DNA of 54,864 bases from Hydrogenophaga sp. Its GTDB lineage: Bacteria > Pseudomonadota > Gammaproteobacteria > Burkholderiales > Burkholderiaceae_C. Numbering within the stretch: position 1 is the first letter of the stretch; each line of letters starts with the position of its first letter. Positions 17,982 through 29,299 of this stretch are shown here, one piece after another. The stretch spans positions 1-54,864 of the forward strand of contig JAIFMP010000005.1 of the NCBI GenBank assembly GCA_020048405.1, in the 5' to 3' direction. The notes under the pieces are model-generated. The model searched no databases. It saw only the letters and a program-made list of their open reading frames with translations, and was not told the DNA's origin. The position numbers were made by a program, and so were the translations under genes.

Positions 17982-18929
17982 TCACTGATCAACGCTGTGC
18001 GTGAACGCCCGCCAACGGTCTGCATATGTGCGGGCCACCCGGTACGTGTTGAGTTGCACCGCCACCGTGTCTTCAATGCGGTGGCCATAACCCCCAGCCA
18101 TGGCAAACACCATTGGCAGGCGGCGCTGCCAGGCCCAGTCGAACACCTGGCGGTCACGGGCCTCCATGCCATCGGCGGTGAGCTTGAGGCGGCCCAAGCG
18201 GTCGCCCTCAAACACATCTGCCCCGGCCAGGTACATCACAAAGTCAGGCTCGAAGCGCTGGTCCAGGGTGTCAAGAGCCACGGTCAAGGCTTCCAGGTAG
18301 GGCCCGTCGGTGCAGCCGTCTGGCAACTCCACATCGAGATCACTGGGCTCCTTGCGGAACGGAAAATTCTTTTCCCCATGCAACGACAAGGTGAACACCG
18401 ATGGGTCTCGCTGGCAAATGTGGGCCGTACCGTTGCCTTGATGCACATCCAGGTCCACCACAGCCACTTGCAGGGGTTTTCGCGATACGCCGCTCTGTGC
18501 GGCGGCGCGTGCGGCCTCGGCCTGCATCAACCGCGCAGCCACCGCCACATCGTTGAACACACAAAACCCGCTGCCTTTGTGGGCATAAGCGTGGTGGGTG
18601 CCGCCAGCCAGGTTGGCGGCCACACCCTCCCCCGCCAGTGCACAGCGGCTGGCGGCCACCGTGGCCCCCACTGATCGGCGCGCCCGCTCGGCCATGCCGG
18701 GGCTCCAGGGAAACCCGATTTCGCGCTGCGCTGCGTCGCTGAGGCTTCCATTCAGCACAGCGTCGATGTCCAGGGCCAATTCGCCCTCGGTGGCCGGGGG
18801 TGCCTGGCGCAACACAACACCGGGCAACTCCGCCAAGATGCGGTCGCGCAGCATGGCGTACTTCTGCATCGGAAACCGGTGACCTGCAGGGAGTGGCAAT
18901 ACAAAGTGATCTGCGTAAAAAGCGTGCAT
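17982..18929 (-). CDS. Histone-deacetylase-superfamily hydrolase, with an apparent short in-frame loss
   Basis: About 315 residues from ATG 18929 (MHAFYADHF); an ATG at 18953 is also possible. Zn-dependent amidohydrolase signatures are LAGGTHHAYAHKGSGFCVFND, VVDLDVHQGNGTAHI (Asp and His ligands), LAGADVFEGDRLG and MAGGYGH. These enzymes deacetylate small polyamine- or lysine-like substrates in bacteria. Near residue 60 the sequence reads GELALDIDAVLNG, whereas relatives have a xHTPxY-type segment between ELAL and the following helix. Five codons (about 15 nt) seem to be missing in frame, near position 18765-18772, like the frame-breaking losses in nearby genes. Activity may be affected. Confidence 0.85.
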   Translation of the reverse strand: MHAFYADHFVLPLPAGHRFPMQKYAMLRDRILAELPGVVLRQAPPATEGELALDIDAVLNGSLSDAAQREIGFPWSPGMAERARRSVGATVAASRCALAGEGVAANLAGGTHHAYAHKGSGFCVFNDVAVAARLMQAEAARAAAQSGVSRKPLQVAVVDLDVHQGNGTAHICQRDPSVFTLSLHGEKNFPFRKEPSDLDVELPDGCTDGPYLEALTVALDTLDQRFEPDFVMYLAGADVFEGDRLGRLKLTADGMEARDRQVFDWAWQRRLPMVFAMAGGYGHRIEDTVAVQLNTYRVARTYADRWRAFTHSVDQ

Positions 18930-19016
18930 GTAAGACCTGCCAAAGCGCAACACATCACTGCTGCAACGGTGTGAAAGAACGCGGGTCAGCCGTGTTTTTA
19001 GGGGACTGTGACTAAT

Positions 19017-19030
19017 TTGCTGCAGCGCAA
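19017..19030. promoter_or_regulatory. Candidate PhaR-binding site 1
   Basis: TTGCTGCAGCGCAA is a near-palindrome of the TTGC...GCAA type recognised by the polyhydroxyalkanoate regulator PhaR in betaproteobacteria. It lies just upstream of the -35 of the phasin promoter, with a second site downstream of the -10. Binding is inferred from similarity to known phaP promoters. Confidence 0.5.
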
Positions 19031-19040
19031 CAAAAAATGC

Positions 19041-19068
19041 TTGCAGACTGGTTCAATTGGCCTATACT
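19041..19068 (+). promoter_or_regulatory. Sigma-70 promoter of the phasin gene
   Basis: TTGCAG (19041-19046), a 16-base spacer and TATACT (19063-19068) form a good sigma-70 promoter about 110 bases before the phasin ATG. Transcription should start near 19075, inside the second TTGC/GCAA element. Confidence 0.55.
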
Positions 19069-19078
19069 TGCATCCATG

Positions 19079-19092
19079 TTGCAGTGCAGCAA
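19079..19092. promoter_or_regulatory. Candidate PhaR-binding site 2
   Basis: TTGCAGTGCAGCAA lies immediately after the expected transcription start of the phasin gene. It matches the TGCAGTGCAGCA type of sequence described for PhaR targets. A repressor bound here would block the promoter when no polyhydroxyalkanoate granule is available to titrate it. Confidence 0.55.
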
Positions 19093-19176
19093 AAACGAAA
19101 GGGCACTTGAGGCCCCACCGTTGACCCGCAGCCCTCGACTGAATTTTTTCCTCTTTTTATTTATTGGAGTATCTAT

Positions 19177-19731
19177 ATGTTGACCGCTGACCAAGTTGTT
19201 GCCGCACAAAAAGCAAACATCGAAACCCTGTTTGGCCTGACCCAAAAAGCCTTCGAAGGTGTGGAAAAGCTGGTTGAACTGAACGTTCAAGCCACCAAAG
19301 CCGCCCTGGCAGAGTCCGCCAACCACACGCAAGCCGTTCTGAGCGTGAAAGACGCCCAAGAACTGTTGGCCCTGCAAGCTGGCCTGATGCAGCCCCTGGC
19401 TGAGAAGACCGCTGCTTACAGCCGTCACCTGTATGACATCGCCTCAGGCGCTGGTGCCGAGTTCACCAAGGCTGCTGAAGCCCAAGCTGCCGACGCACAG
19501 TCCAAATTCATGGCTGTGGTCGACAACGCCGCCAAAAACGCACCTGCCGGTTCTGAAACCGCTGTGGCCGTGATGAAGAGCGCCGTGAGCGCCGCTTCCA
19601 ACGCCATGGAATCCGTGCAAAAGGCCGTCAAGCAAGCCACCGAAATGGCTGAAGCCAACTTCAACACCGTTGCAGCTTCTGCTGTGAACGCTGCGAAAAC
19701 CACGACAGCCACTGCCAAAAAGCGCGGCTGA
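19177..19731 (+). CDS. phaP: Phasin (polyhydroxyalkanoate granule-associated protein)
   Basis: 184 residues, alanine-rich and largely helical, with the phasin family opening [36 protein letters not shown]. Later segments ([28 protein letters not shown]-like and the Ala/Lys tail ending TATAKKRG) are typical of phasin_2 proteins that coat polyhydroxyalkanoate granules. The two TTGC/GCAA elements around its promoter indicate PhaR control, and a hairpin with T-run follows at 19796. Its presence implies that the organism stores PHB, although no synthase gene is in the window. Confidence 0.92.
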   Translation: MLTADQVVAAQKANIETLFGLTQKAFEGVEKLVELNVQATKAALAESANHTQAVLSVKDAQELLALQAGLMQPLAEKTAAYSRHLYDIASGAGAEFTKAAEAQAADAQSKFMAVVDNAAKNAPAGSETAVAVMKSAVSAASNAMESVQKAVKQATEMAEANFNTVAASAVNAAKTTTATAKKRG

Positions 19732-19795
19732 TCAGGGGTTTCTCCCGGTTGTCTCCTCGGGTCCTTCCAGAAATTCAGTTTCACGGACCCCTTGA

Positions 19796-19824
19796 GGCCC
19801 TGTCTTGCGACAGTGCCTTTTTTT
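19796..19824 (+). terminator. Rho-independent terminator after the phasin gene
   Basis: GGC-C-CTGTC, loop TTGC, GACAG-T-GCC, then seven T. It lies about 65 bases after the phasin stop and just before the convergent patatin gene end. Confidence 0.6.
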
Positions 19825-19844
19825 GTCTAAACGGCGCAGCTGCG

Positions 19845-20759
19845 TCAGCGCGTGACCCGCACGGCCCGCAGGGCCAGTTGCTGGCGCAGCGCAGGCATGG
19901 CTGCCAGCATGGCATCGCGGCCTGCGGCAATGGAGCGCTGGCGCTCGCCAAACGCAGCGCTGCCAACGCCTTTCAGGGCAGGCCGCACCACCACTTGGGC
20001 GCTGGCCAGTTCGTGCCGGTTGATGGTCTGGCCCATGATGGCAAAGGTTTGCAGCAAGACCTTGAAAGTGTCGGTGGCCGCATTGCCATCGGGTGCGCTG
20101 GAAATGTCCACAGCCACCACCAGTTCTGCGCCCATCTGTTGGGCGTATCTCACAGGCACGGGTGCCACCAGTCCACCGTCCACATATTCCCGCCCGGCTA
20201 TTTCCACGGGCTGGAACACACCCGGCACGGCGCTGGATGCGCGCACCGCCGTGCCCGTGTCTCCGCGGCGGAACAACACACCTTCGCCATTGGCCAGATC
20301 GGTGGCCACGATGCCCAGCGGCAGAGCCATGCGCTCGATGGTGCGGCCCTGAACCTGGGTGTTCACGTATTTGGCCAAGGCCGTGCCGCGCAGCATGCCC
20401 CGGTTGGCAAACGGCAACGTCCAGTCGGTGAGGGTGGTTTCCTCCATGGCCAGGGCCGCAGTCTCCAGCTCGGCGGCGGTTTTGCCACTGGCGTACAGCG
20501 CGGCCACCAGGCTGCCCGCCGATGTTCCCACCACCAAGTCGGGACGCAAACCCTGCTGCTCCAGAACTGCAATCACCCCGACGTGCGCGAATCCACGGGC
20601 AGCACCACCACCCAGTGCCAACCCCAAGCGAGGTGGTCGCATGGCAATGGAGGGAGCCAATGGTGGCTCCGCAGGCGGTGGGGCAGGCGCAGTGTCCAAG
20701 CCCCGCACAGCACACCCGCTCAACGCCGCCACGGCTGTTGCCAACCACAGGCGCCGCAC
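19845..20759 (-). CDS. Patatin-like phospholipase, lipoprotein
   Basis: 304 residues from GTG 20759 (VRRLWLATAVAALSGC). This start puts a short signal with lipobox ALSG-C at residue about 16. An ATG at 20804 would begin inside the Fur-like site, so it is less likely. Patatin motifs are GGGAARGFAHVG (oxyanion hole), GTSAGS (nucleophile Ser) and DGG in the YVDGGLVAPVPV segment (catalytic Asp). It resembles RssA-type membrane-associated lipases. The lipobox suggests attachment to the periplasmic face of a membrane. It is divergent from the iron-binding protein gene. Confidence 0.85.
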   Translation of the reverse strand: MRRLWLATAVAALSGCAVRGLDTAPAPPPAEPPLAPSIAMRPPRLGLALGGGAARGFAHVGVIAVLEQQGLRPDLVVGTSAGSLVAALYASGKTAAELETAALAMEETTLTDWTLPFANRGMLRGTALAKYVNTQVQGRTIERMALPLGIVATDLANGEGVLFRRGDTGTAVRASSAVPGVFQPVEIAGREYVDGGLVAPVPVRYAQQMGAELVVAVDISSAPDGNAATDTFKVLLQTFAIMGQTINRHELASAQVVVRPALKGVGSAAFGERQRSIAAGRDAMLAAMPALRQQLALRAVRVTR

Positions 20760-20786
20760 CGGGTCACAATCGCACGCCTTTATACC

Positions 20787-20807
20787 AATAGGAATTATTC
20801 GCATTTG
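20787..20807. promoter_or_regulatory. Candidate Fur box
   Basis: AATAGGAATTATTCGCATTTG resembles betaproteobacterial Fur operators (AATGCGAATAATTCCTATT on the other strand). It sits between the divergent patatin and ferric-iron-binding protein genes, about 80 bases before the latter's ATG, which fits iron repression. Confidence 0.55.
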
Positions 20808-20885
20808 TGATAAGATTTTGTACAAGCCACTCAACACAATACGCAGTTGAATGCTCTGAAGAATGTTTGACACCCCGCATCTGAC

Positions 20886-21944
20886 ATGAAACACCCATTT
20901 CGCCCCATTGCCACCGCCGCAATTGCACTGATCACCGCAACAGCGTGTGTGCTGTCTGCTCAAGCGCAGGAAAAGGTTTTAAACCTTTACTCCGCACGGC
21001 ACTACCAGACCGACGACGCGATGTACGACCAGTTCACCAAGGCCACCAGCATCAAGATCAACCGCGTGGATGCCGACGATGCAGGCATTCTGGCTCGCCT
21101 GAAGGCGGAGGGCTCAGCTTCACCAGCCGATGTGATTTTGCTGGTCGACGCCGCGCGCATGGCACTGGCCGACAGTCAGGGGCTGTTTCAGCCCATCAAG
21201 TCCAAAGTGCTGGACGACGCCATCCCCGGCCATCTGCGCGCCACACCAACGGCCGCCGGTGTGACATGGACCGGATTCTCTACACGTGCCCGAATTGTGG
21301 TGTACGACCCGTTGCGGGTAAAGGCCGCCGACGTTGCCACCTACGAGCAACTCGCCGACCCCAAACTGAAGGGCCTGCTGTGCATCCGAAGCGGATCTCA
21401 TCCCTACAACCTGTCCCTTTTTGCCACCGTCGTGGAGCGCCTGGGCGATGAAAAAGGGGAGGCTTGGCTCAAAGGCATGGTGGCCAACATGGCCCGCGCC
21501 CCGAAGGGCGGCGACACGGACCAGATCAAAGCCGTGGCCTCAGGTGAATGCGGCGTGGCCGTCACCAACACCTACTACGCTGCCAGATTGATCAAGTCAT
21601 CCAAGGCCGAAGAGCGCGAAGCCATGGAAAAAGTGCGGGTGGTGTTTCCCAACCAAGGCACATCCGGCACCCACGTCAACGTGGCGGGCGCGGCGGTGGC
21701 CAAACACGCCAAACACCGCGACAACGCCATCCAATTCATGGAGTACTTGGCAAGCCCGTTTGCGCAAGGCTATTTCGCCAACGGAAACCATGAGTTTCCA
21801 GCGGCCAAAGGTGTGAAAGTAGACAATCCTGCACTCAAATCCATGGGCGGAGACCAGTTCAAAGCCGAAAATATCCCCTTGGGCGTGGTGGCGCAAAACA
21901 TGACCAAAATTCAGCAAATGCTGGACCGTGTCGGCTTCAAATGA
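20886..21944 (+). CDS. Fe(III) ABC transporter substrate-binding protein (FutA/FbpA type)
   Basis: 352 residues with a signal peptide ending LSAQAQ. The family sequence NLYSARHYQTDDAMYDQF and later ADDAGILARLKAEGSASPADVILLVDAAR, RSGSHPYNLSLFA, KGGDTDQIKAVASGECG and NTYYAARL (tyrosine pair for ferric iron) mark it as a periplasmic ferric-binding protein. No permease or ATPase follows, so it is an orphan. The upstream Fur-like box predicts induction by iron starvation. Confidence 0.9.
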   Translation: MKHPFRPIATAAIALITATACVLSAQAQEKVLNLYSARHYQTDDAMYDQFTKATSIKINRVDADDAGILARLKAEGSASPADVILLVDAARMALADSQGLFQPIKSKVLDDAIPGHLRATPTAAGVTWTGFSTRARIVVYDPLRVKAADVATYEQLADPKLKGLLCIRSGSHPYNLSLFATVVERLGDEKGEAWLKGMVANMARAPKGGDTDQIKAVASGECGVAVTNTYYAARLIKSSKAEEREAMEKVRVVFPNQGTSGTHVNVAGAAVAKHAKHRDNAIQFMEYLASPFAQGYFANGNHEFPAAKGVKVDNPALKSMGGDQFKAENIPLGVVAQNMTKIQQMLDRVGFK

Positions 21945-22010
21945 GCGCCATCAGGGCGATGCCTCCCGGTGCATAATTGACGTTTACGTCAACGTCAACC
22001 GGAGGCATCC

Positions 22011-22769
22011 ATGGAAATTGCAGGCAGAGTATTCATCGTCACGGGTGGCGCCTCAGGGCTGGGTGAAGGCACGGCGCGCATGCTGGCCGCTCAAGGCGGC
22101 AAGGTGGTAGTGGCCGACATGCAGGCCGACAAGGGCGCTGCGGTGACTGCCGACATCGGTGGCGCATTTGTGAAATGCGACGTGTCCAGCGAAGCCGACG
22201 GCCAAGCCGTGGTGGCCCAAGCGGTTTCCATGGGCAAACTGGTTGGCCTAGTGAACTGCGCCGGCATTGCACCCGCCGAGAAGACCGTGGGCAAAAACGG
22301 CCCACATGGCCTGGGTGCATTCAGCAAAACCATCATGGTCAACCTGGTGGGCAGCTTTAACATGATCCGCCTCGCCGCCGATGCGATGTGCAAAAACGAG
22401 CCCGAAGCCACCGGCGAACGTGGCGTGCTCATCTCCACGGCCAGCGTCGCAGCCTACGACGGCCAGATTGGCCAAGCCGCATACGCAGCATCCAAGGGTG
22501 GCGTGGTGGGCATGACCCTGCCCATTGCACGCGATCTGGCCCGCAACGGCATCCGCAACATGACCATCGCACCCGGCATTTTTGGCACTCCCATGTTGTT
22601 TGGAATGCCGCAAGAGGTGCAGGATGCTCTGGCTGCAGGTGTGCCCTTCCCCAGCCGACTGGGCACCCCCACGGACTATTCCAAGCTGGTGAGGCACATT
22701 CTGGAAAACGACATGCTCAACGGCGAGGTCATCCGGCTGGACGGTGCCATCCGGCTCGCACCTCGCTGA
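22011..22769 (+). CDS. Short-chain dehydrogenase, type II 3-hydroxyacyl-CoA dehydrogenase (HSD10-like)
   Basis: 252 residues. The NAD site is VTGGASGLGEGTAR and the catalytic set is Ser in ISTASVAAYDGQIGQ and Tyr-xxx-Lys in AYAASKGG. The segment GPHGLGAFSKTIMVNLVGSFNMIRLAA and the ending EVIRLDGAIRLAPR are characteristic of type II 3-hydroxyacyl-CoA dehydrogenases, acting in beta-oxidation of branched acyl-CoAs. It is free-standing, with a GGAGG ribosome site just upstream (positions about 22001-22005). Confidence 0.9.
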   Translation: MEIAGRVFIVTGGASGLGEGTARMLAAQGGKVVVADMQADKGAAVTADIGGAFVKCDVSSEADGQAVVAQAVSMGKLVGLVNCAGIAPAEKTVGKNGPHGLGAFSKTIMVNLVGSFNMIRLAADAMCKNEPEATGERGVLISTASVAAYDGQIGQAAYAASKGGVVGMTLPIARDLARNGIRNMTIAPGIFGTPMLFGMPQEVQDALAAGVPFPSRLGTPTDYSKLVRHILENDMLNGEVIRLDGAIRLAPR

Positions 22770-22913
22770 ATCCGTCTGAATTTCCACACACCGGGCACCA
22801 CGTGCAAGAGTTGGCAAGCCAAAAATGTCACGAAATGCGTCCACAATGTCGGGTTGAGAAGCTTCACACCGGAATGCATCTCTTAACCGACCTTGCCACC
22901 TGACGCGCCCCAC

Positions 22914-24431
22914 ATGTCCGACAGAAAACCGGCCGAAATTGCCCGCGATGCGTTCAAGCTCATAGCTGATCGCAAACAGCAGCCCTCGCCCGCGAACTAC
23001 GAGGCGGCGTACCACGAAATAGCGGGCACCAAGTCCACCGACATCCCGTTCCCCGAGGACGCGTTGCGCAAGGTGGTGCTGTCACTTCCAGCCCATGAGG
23101 CAGGCCTGGCCAAAGCTGTGGCATCGGTGGAGAGCGCCATCGCGAAGCACAACTGGGCGGCCTTCCGGAACAGCTTGCTCGATTACGTCTCCAAAGTCGA
23201 CACCCACGGTGAGCAAGCAGGCCGACCGGCGGACAAGCTGAACGTCGAAGTGCGCGAACAGGTGGCTCGCTTGATGGAACATGTCGCTCCCGCACTGGGC
23301 ACGGACGACGAGCGCTTCACCAGGCAGGTGCATGAGCTCATTGCCCTGCTGCGCAACCCCTCCATTGACATGGCTGCAGCCAAAACAGCGCTCTCCAACT
23401 TCAACCTGAAGCTGTCGTTTGTGGGCGAGGAGCAAGGAGCCATCAGAAGCACCCTGTTGCATTTGCTCAGCCTGATGTTCGAGAACATTTCGGCCTTGGG
23501 CATTGAAGACCGTTGGCTGGTCGGACAGGTTCAGGTGCTCATGGAAGCAGCCACACCGCCGCTCAACCTCAAGCGCCTGGACGACGTCAAACGCAAACTC
23601 CTCGATGTGATTGCCAAGCAGACCGATGCCAAAGCGCGTTCGATAGAAGCGCAGGCCCAGGTCAAGATCATGCTGGCCACGTTCATTGAGCGCCTCTCGC
23701 AAATGACCGCAACTACCGGTCAGTTCCGCAACGAGGTGGATGACTTTGCCAAAGTAGTGGAACACGCCCAGGCGCTGGAAGAAATTGGCCCCGCGTTGCA
23801 GACCGTGCTGTTAGCCACCCGCAACATGGAAGAAAGCGCCCGTCAGGTGGGCAGTGAGTTGACCAGCATTCGCGAACGCGCCATGCAGGCGGAAGAAGAA
23901 ATCATCAAGCTCCAGGGTGAGTTGGACAAAGCCAGTGTGCAGGCACGCCTCGACCCACTCACCGGGGCCTTGAACCGGCGTGGTCTGGATGAGGCATTTG
24001 CCCGCGAAATCCAGATGGCCCGACGCAAAGGCAGCCAACTGTGCCTGGCCATGCTGGACATTGACAACTTCAAAGTGCTCAACGACACGCACGGACACAA
24101 AACCGGCGATGCCGCGCTGTCTCACCTCGTGGCAGTGGCTCGCACCTGCATGCGCCCTCAGGACACTATGGCTCGCTATGGCGGCGAGGAATTCGTGATC
24201 CTGTTGCCGGAAACCAGCCTTGAACACGCCGTGGAGACCACACAACGCCTGCAGCGGGAGCTGACCAAACGCTTTTTCCTGCAAAACAACGAGCGCTTGC
24301 TGATCACCTTCAGCGCAGGCGTGGCGCTGCTGGAAGCCAATGAAACACCAGACGACGCAGTCAAACGCGCCGACCACGCCATGTACCTGGCCAAACGCGC
24401 GGGCAAAAACCGCGTGTTTGCTGCCACCTGA
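22914..24431 (+). CDS. Diguanylate cyclase (GGDEF) with long helical N-terminus
   Basis: 505 residues from ATG 22914; an upstream in-frame start at 22893 adds only seven residues. The N-terminal ~330 residues have no recognised sensor domain and end in a long amphipathic helix (EEIIKLQGELDKASVQARLD). The GGDEF domain follows: DPLTGALNRRGLDEAF, DIDNFKVLNDTHGHKTGDAAL, and active site RYGGEEF near residue 422. An RPQD inhibitory site lies five residues before it, so product inhibition is expected. It should synthesise c-di-GMP in the cytoplasm; no membrane segment is seen. It stands between the SDR gene and dnaG. Confidence 0.9.
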   Translation: MSDRKPAEIARDAFKLIADRKQQPSPANYEAAYHEIAGTKSTDIPFPEDALRKVVLSLPAHEAGLAKAVASVESAIAKHNWAAFRNSLLDYVSKVDTHGEQAGRPADKLNVEVREQVARLMEHVAPALGTDDERFTRQVHELIALLRNPSIDMAAAKTALSNFNLKLSFVGEEQGAIRSTLLHLLSLMFENISALGIEDRWLVGQVQVLMEAATPPLNLKRLDDVKRKLLDVIAKQTDAKARSIEAQAQVKIMLATFIERLSQMTATTGQFRNEVDDFAKVVEHAQALEEIGPALQTVLLATRNMEESARQVGSELTSIRERAMQAEEEIIKLQGELDKASVQARLDPLTGALNRRGLDEAFAREIQMARRKGSQLCLAMLDIDNFKVLNDTHGHKTGDAALSHLVAVARTCMRPQDTMARYGGEEFVILLPETSLEHAVETTQRLQRELTKRFFLQNNERLLITFSAGVALLEANETPDDAVKRADHAMYLAKRAGKNRVFAAT

Positions 24432-24449
24432 TTTTTAAAGCTTTTTTCT

Positions 24450-24485
24450 GCCTCTACCGCTTGATGGTATTGGTTTGTTAGCTAT
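24450..24485 (+). repeat. 36-nt dispersed intergenic repeat, copy B
   Basis: GCCTCTACCGCTTGATGG, then a variable part ending TTGTTAGCTAT. It is almost identical to copy A over the first 25 bases. It fills the gap between the GGDEF stop codon and the dnaG start, preceded by a short T-rich stretch. Confidence 0.6.
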
Positions 24486-24508
24486 TTTTTGGCGAACACC
24501 ATCGAGCC

Positions 24509-26554
24509 GTGAGCATTCCGCAAACATTTATCCAAGAGCTTCTCTCACGCACCGACGTGGTGGAGGTCGTGGGCAGCTACGTGCAGCTCAAAAAGGGTGG
24601 CGCCAACTTCATGGGGTTGTGTCCCTTCCACGGCGAAAAATCTCCTTCTTTCAGTGTCAGCCCCACCAAGCAGTTCTACCACTGCTTCGGTTGCGGGGCC
24701 AATGGCAACGCCATTTCGTTCCTGATGGAACACGCGGGGATGGGCTTCGTCGAGGCAGTGAAGGAATTGGCGCAGCAGGTTGGGCTGCCAGTGCCAGAGG
24801 ACGATGCGAGCCCCCAGGACCGCGCCCGCGCGCAGCAGCAGCGCCAACAGCAAGCTTCCCTCACGGAGGTACTGGAGCAAGCCGCCCGTGGTTATCAGAA
24901 GCAACTGAAAACCACTCCCCGCGCCGTGGCCTACCTGAAAGGGCGCGGCCTCTCGGGCGAAATTGCCAAGAACTTTGGACTGGGTTACGCGCCCGAAGGT
25001 TGGCGCGCTCTGGCCAGCCTGATGCCCGACTATGCCGATCCGAGGCTGGTGGAGTCCGGCCTGGTGATTGCCAGCGAGGGAGTCGAACCGGAAGCCCAGT
25101 CCAGCTCAACCATCGCACGGGAAGGCAAGCGCTACGACCGCTTTCGCGACCGCATCATGTTCCCCATCCGCAACGTCAAGGGCGAAACCATCGGCTTTGG
25201 CGGGAGGGTGCTGGACAAGGGCGAGCCCAAATACCTCAACAGTCCCGAGACCCCGGTGTTCAGCAAAGGCCGGGAGTTGTACGGCCTGTTCGAGGGCCGT
25301 ACCGCCATCCGCGTCAAAGGCTACGCCTTGGTGACCGAAGGCTATATGGACGTGGTGGCCCTGGCCCAGCTCGGCTTTGCCAACGCTGTGGCCACTTTGG
25401 GCACGGCATGCACAGCCGAACATGTACAAAAGCTGTTTCGCTTCACTGAGGCGGTCATTTTCAGCTTCGACGGCGATGCGGCCGGTCGCCGTGCTGCGGG
25501 CAAAGCCATGGTGGCCGCGCTGCCCTTTGCCCAGGACACGCGCAGCATCAAATTCCTGTTTCTTCCTCCCGAACACGACCCAGACAGCTTCATTCGGGCC
25601 AACGGGCAAGAAGCCTTCGCCCAGTGCGTGAAAGACGCCATGCCGCTGAGCCGCTTCATGCAAGAAACGGCCTCGGCGGGCTGCGATCTGGCCACTGCGG
25701 AAGGCCGCGCCATGATGGCCAGCCACGCCCGCCCCCTGTGGCAGGCCTTGCCCGACGGAGCTCTGAAACGGCAATTGCTGGGCGAACTGGCTCAACAGAT
25801 AGGCCTTGGTGTGACCGAACTGACCGACCTCTGGCAGACGCCCTCTGCACACCAGGGTTCTCGCACACCCCACTCGGGCCGCGGCCAGGAGTGGGGAGGC
25901 ACCGACACCGGCTATGGCGAGCCGCCTGAGTCACTCAACAGGCCTTGGCCAAACAATGGGTATGCCACCGAGAGTCGATTCCCCAGGCAGGGCAACTGGA
26001 AAGGTGAACGCACCGGTCGCTTCAGCGGGCGAAAAGGTTTCAATGGCCCTGGCTATGCCACGGCACGCGGCCCGCGCGCCACCCCCACCTCGCGGATCGA
26101 CATGGTGGCCCGTACCCTGCTGAGTCACCCTGCCGCCTGGGACTGGCTCACACCCGAGGACCACCACCTGCTGGCGGTTCTACCCGTCCCCCTGGGGCCT
26201 TTGTTTGCGTGGCTGGAGGGCCAGTGGCATGAACACGGGCCACAACCCTGGGCCGTGTTGCAACAGGGCCTGGCGGACCAGCCTTTCGCAGAACTGGCGA
26301 CACAACTGGTGACACAGGCAATGTCACTGGGAGTGGCAGCGGACGGATCAGGAGCATCCGACACAGAGTCCGAGGCAGACATCCAGCGCGACCTGCGTGA
26401 AATGCTCAACCGCATGCTGATCGAAGACCTGAAGCAGCGCGAAACCCAAGCCATATCGCTGGCCGGAAGTCAGCACGAAGCCCTGCAAACCTACCGCGAC
26501 TTGCAAGCCCGCCGCCGGGAGCTGGAACGATTGGTGCAGCCTCCAAAGGTATAA
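24509..26554 (+). CDS. dnaG: DNA primase
   Basis: 681 residues from GTG 24509. The zinc-binding domain has CPFH...FHCFGCG-type ligands (CPFHGEK near residue 38, CFGCGANGN near 60). The RNA polymerase core follows with YDRFRDRIMFPI and GFGGRVLDKGEPKYLNSPET. The TOPRIM motifs are LVTEGYMDVVAL and FSFDGDAAGRRAAGKA. The C-terminal helicase-binding region is preceded by a Gly/Arg-rich linker (about 450-520). DnaG makes the RNA primers for replication. It is followed by rpoD, the classical dnaG-rpoD order, with the TAA stop inside a TATAAT sequence. Confidence 0.97.
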   Translation: MSIPQTFIQELLSRTDVVEVVGSYVQLKKGGANFMGLCPFHGEKSPSFSVSPTKQFYHCFGCGANGNAISFLMEHAGMGFVEAVKELAQQVGLPVPEDDASPQDRARAQQQRQQQASLTEVLEQAARGYQKQLKTTPRAVAYLKGRGLSGEIAKNFGLGYAPEGWRALASLMPDYADPRLVESGLVIASEGVEPEAQSSSTIAREGKRYDRFRDRIMFPIRNVKGETIGFGGRVLDKGEPKYLNSPETPVFSKGRELYGLFEGRTAIRVKGYALVTEGYMDVVALAQLGFANAVATLGTACTAEHVQKLFRFTEAVIFSFDGDAAGRRAAGKAMVAALPFAQDTRSIKFLFLPPEHDPDSFIRANGQEAFAQCVKDAMPLSRFMQETASAGCDLATAEGRAMMASHARPLWQALPDGALKRQLLGELAQQIGLGVTELTDLWQTPSAHQGSRTPHSGRGQEWGGTDTGYGEPPESLNRPWPNNGYATESRFPRQGNWKGERTGRFSGRKGFNGPGYATARGPRATPTSRIDMVARTLLSHPAAWDWLTPEDHHLLAVLPVPLGPLFAWLEGQWHEHGPQPWAVLQQGLADQPFAELATQLVTQAMSLGVAADGSGASDTESEADIQRDLREMLNRMLIEDLKQRETQAISLAGSQHEALQTYRDLQARRRELERLVQPPKV

Positions 26555-26555
26555 T
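26550..26555 (+). promoter_or_regulatory. Candidate -10 element for rpoD, overlapping the dnaG stop codon
   Basis: A perfect TATAAT overlaps the dnaG TAA stop, about 250 bases before the rpoD ATG. No convincing -35 is seen at 16-18 bases, so the promoter call is tentative. The 252-base dnaG-rpoD interval holds no other gene. Confidence 0.3.
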
Positions 26556-26806
26556 CCAACGTTTTTCGGCAAGCGCGACAGCAGCACCTCCGGCCACGGC
26601 CACCACCTGCAATGGGTGACGGACCTCGATCCAGGCCATTTCCCGCAAGGACTGCACACCAAATGATCGCCCACACAGCTTGTCCGGCCTGCCGCAGTTC
26701 GGCCTGCGTCAGGTGATTTGCCTGTGCTCTGCAGGCCTGCCCCTTGTCACCGAGGGTATGGCCCCCACGTTCTGCCGGTCCTGTTTACGCCACCCTTGAG
26801 GTCTTC

Positions 26807-29191
<2,385 letters not shown>

Positions 29192-29221
29192 CCCTGGCGT
29201 CAGATCCCATAAAATGCAAAC

Positions 29222-29247
29222 AGGGCCTTCGGGCCCTATTTTTTTAT
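29222..29247 (+). terminator. Rho-independent terminator after rpoD
   Basis: AGGGCC, loop TTCG-type, GGCCCT, followed by A and a run of T. It begins about 30 bases after the rpoD stop codon. Confidence 0.85.
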
Positions 29248-29258
29248 ATATTCTTTAG

Positions 29259-29294
29259 GGCTCTACCGCTTTTCTGTATTGACTTTGAAGCTAC
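29259..29294 (+). repeat. 36-nt dispersed intergenic repeat, copy C (diverged)
   Basis: GGCTCTACCGCTTTTCTG then a variable part ending GAAGCTAC. It keeps the ends of copies A and B and the same length but differs in the middle. It sits between the rpoD terminator and the end of the convergent aldo-keto reductase gene. Confidence 0.5.
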
Positions 29295-29299
29295 ATATT

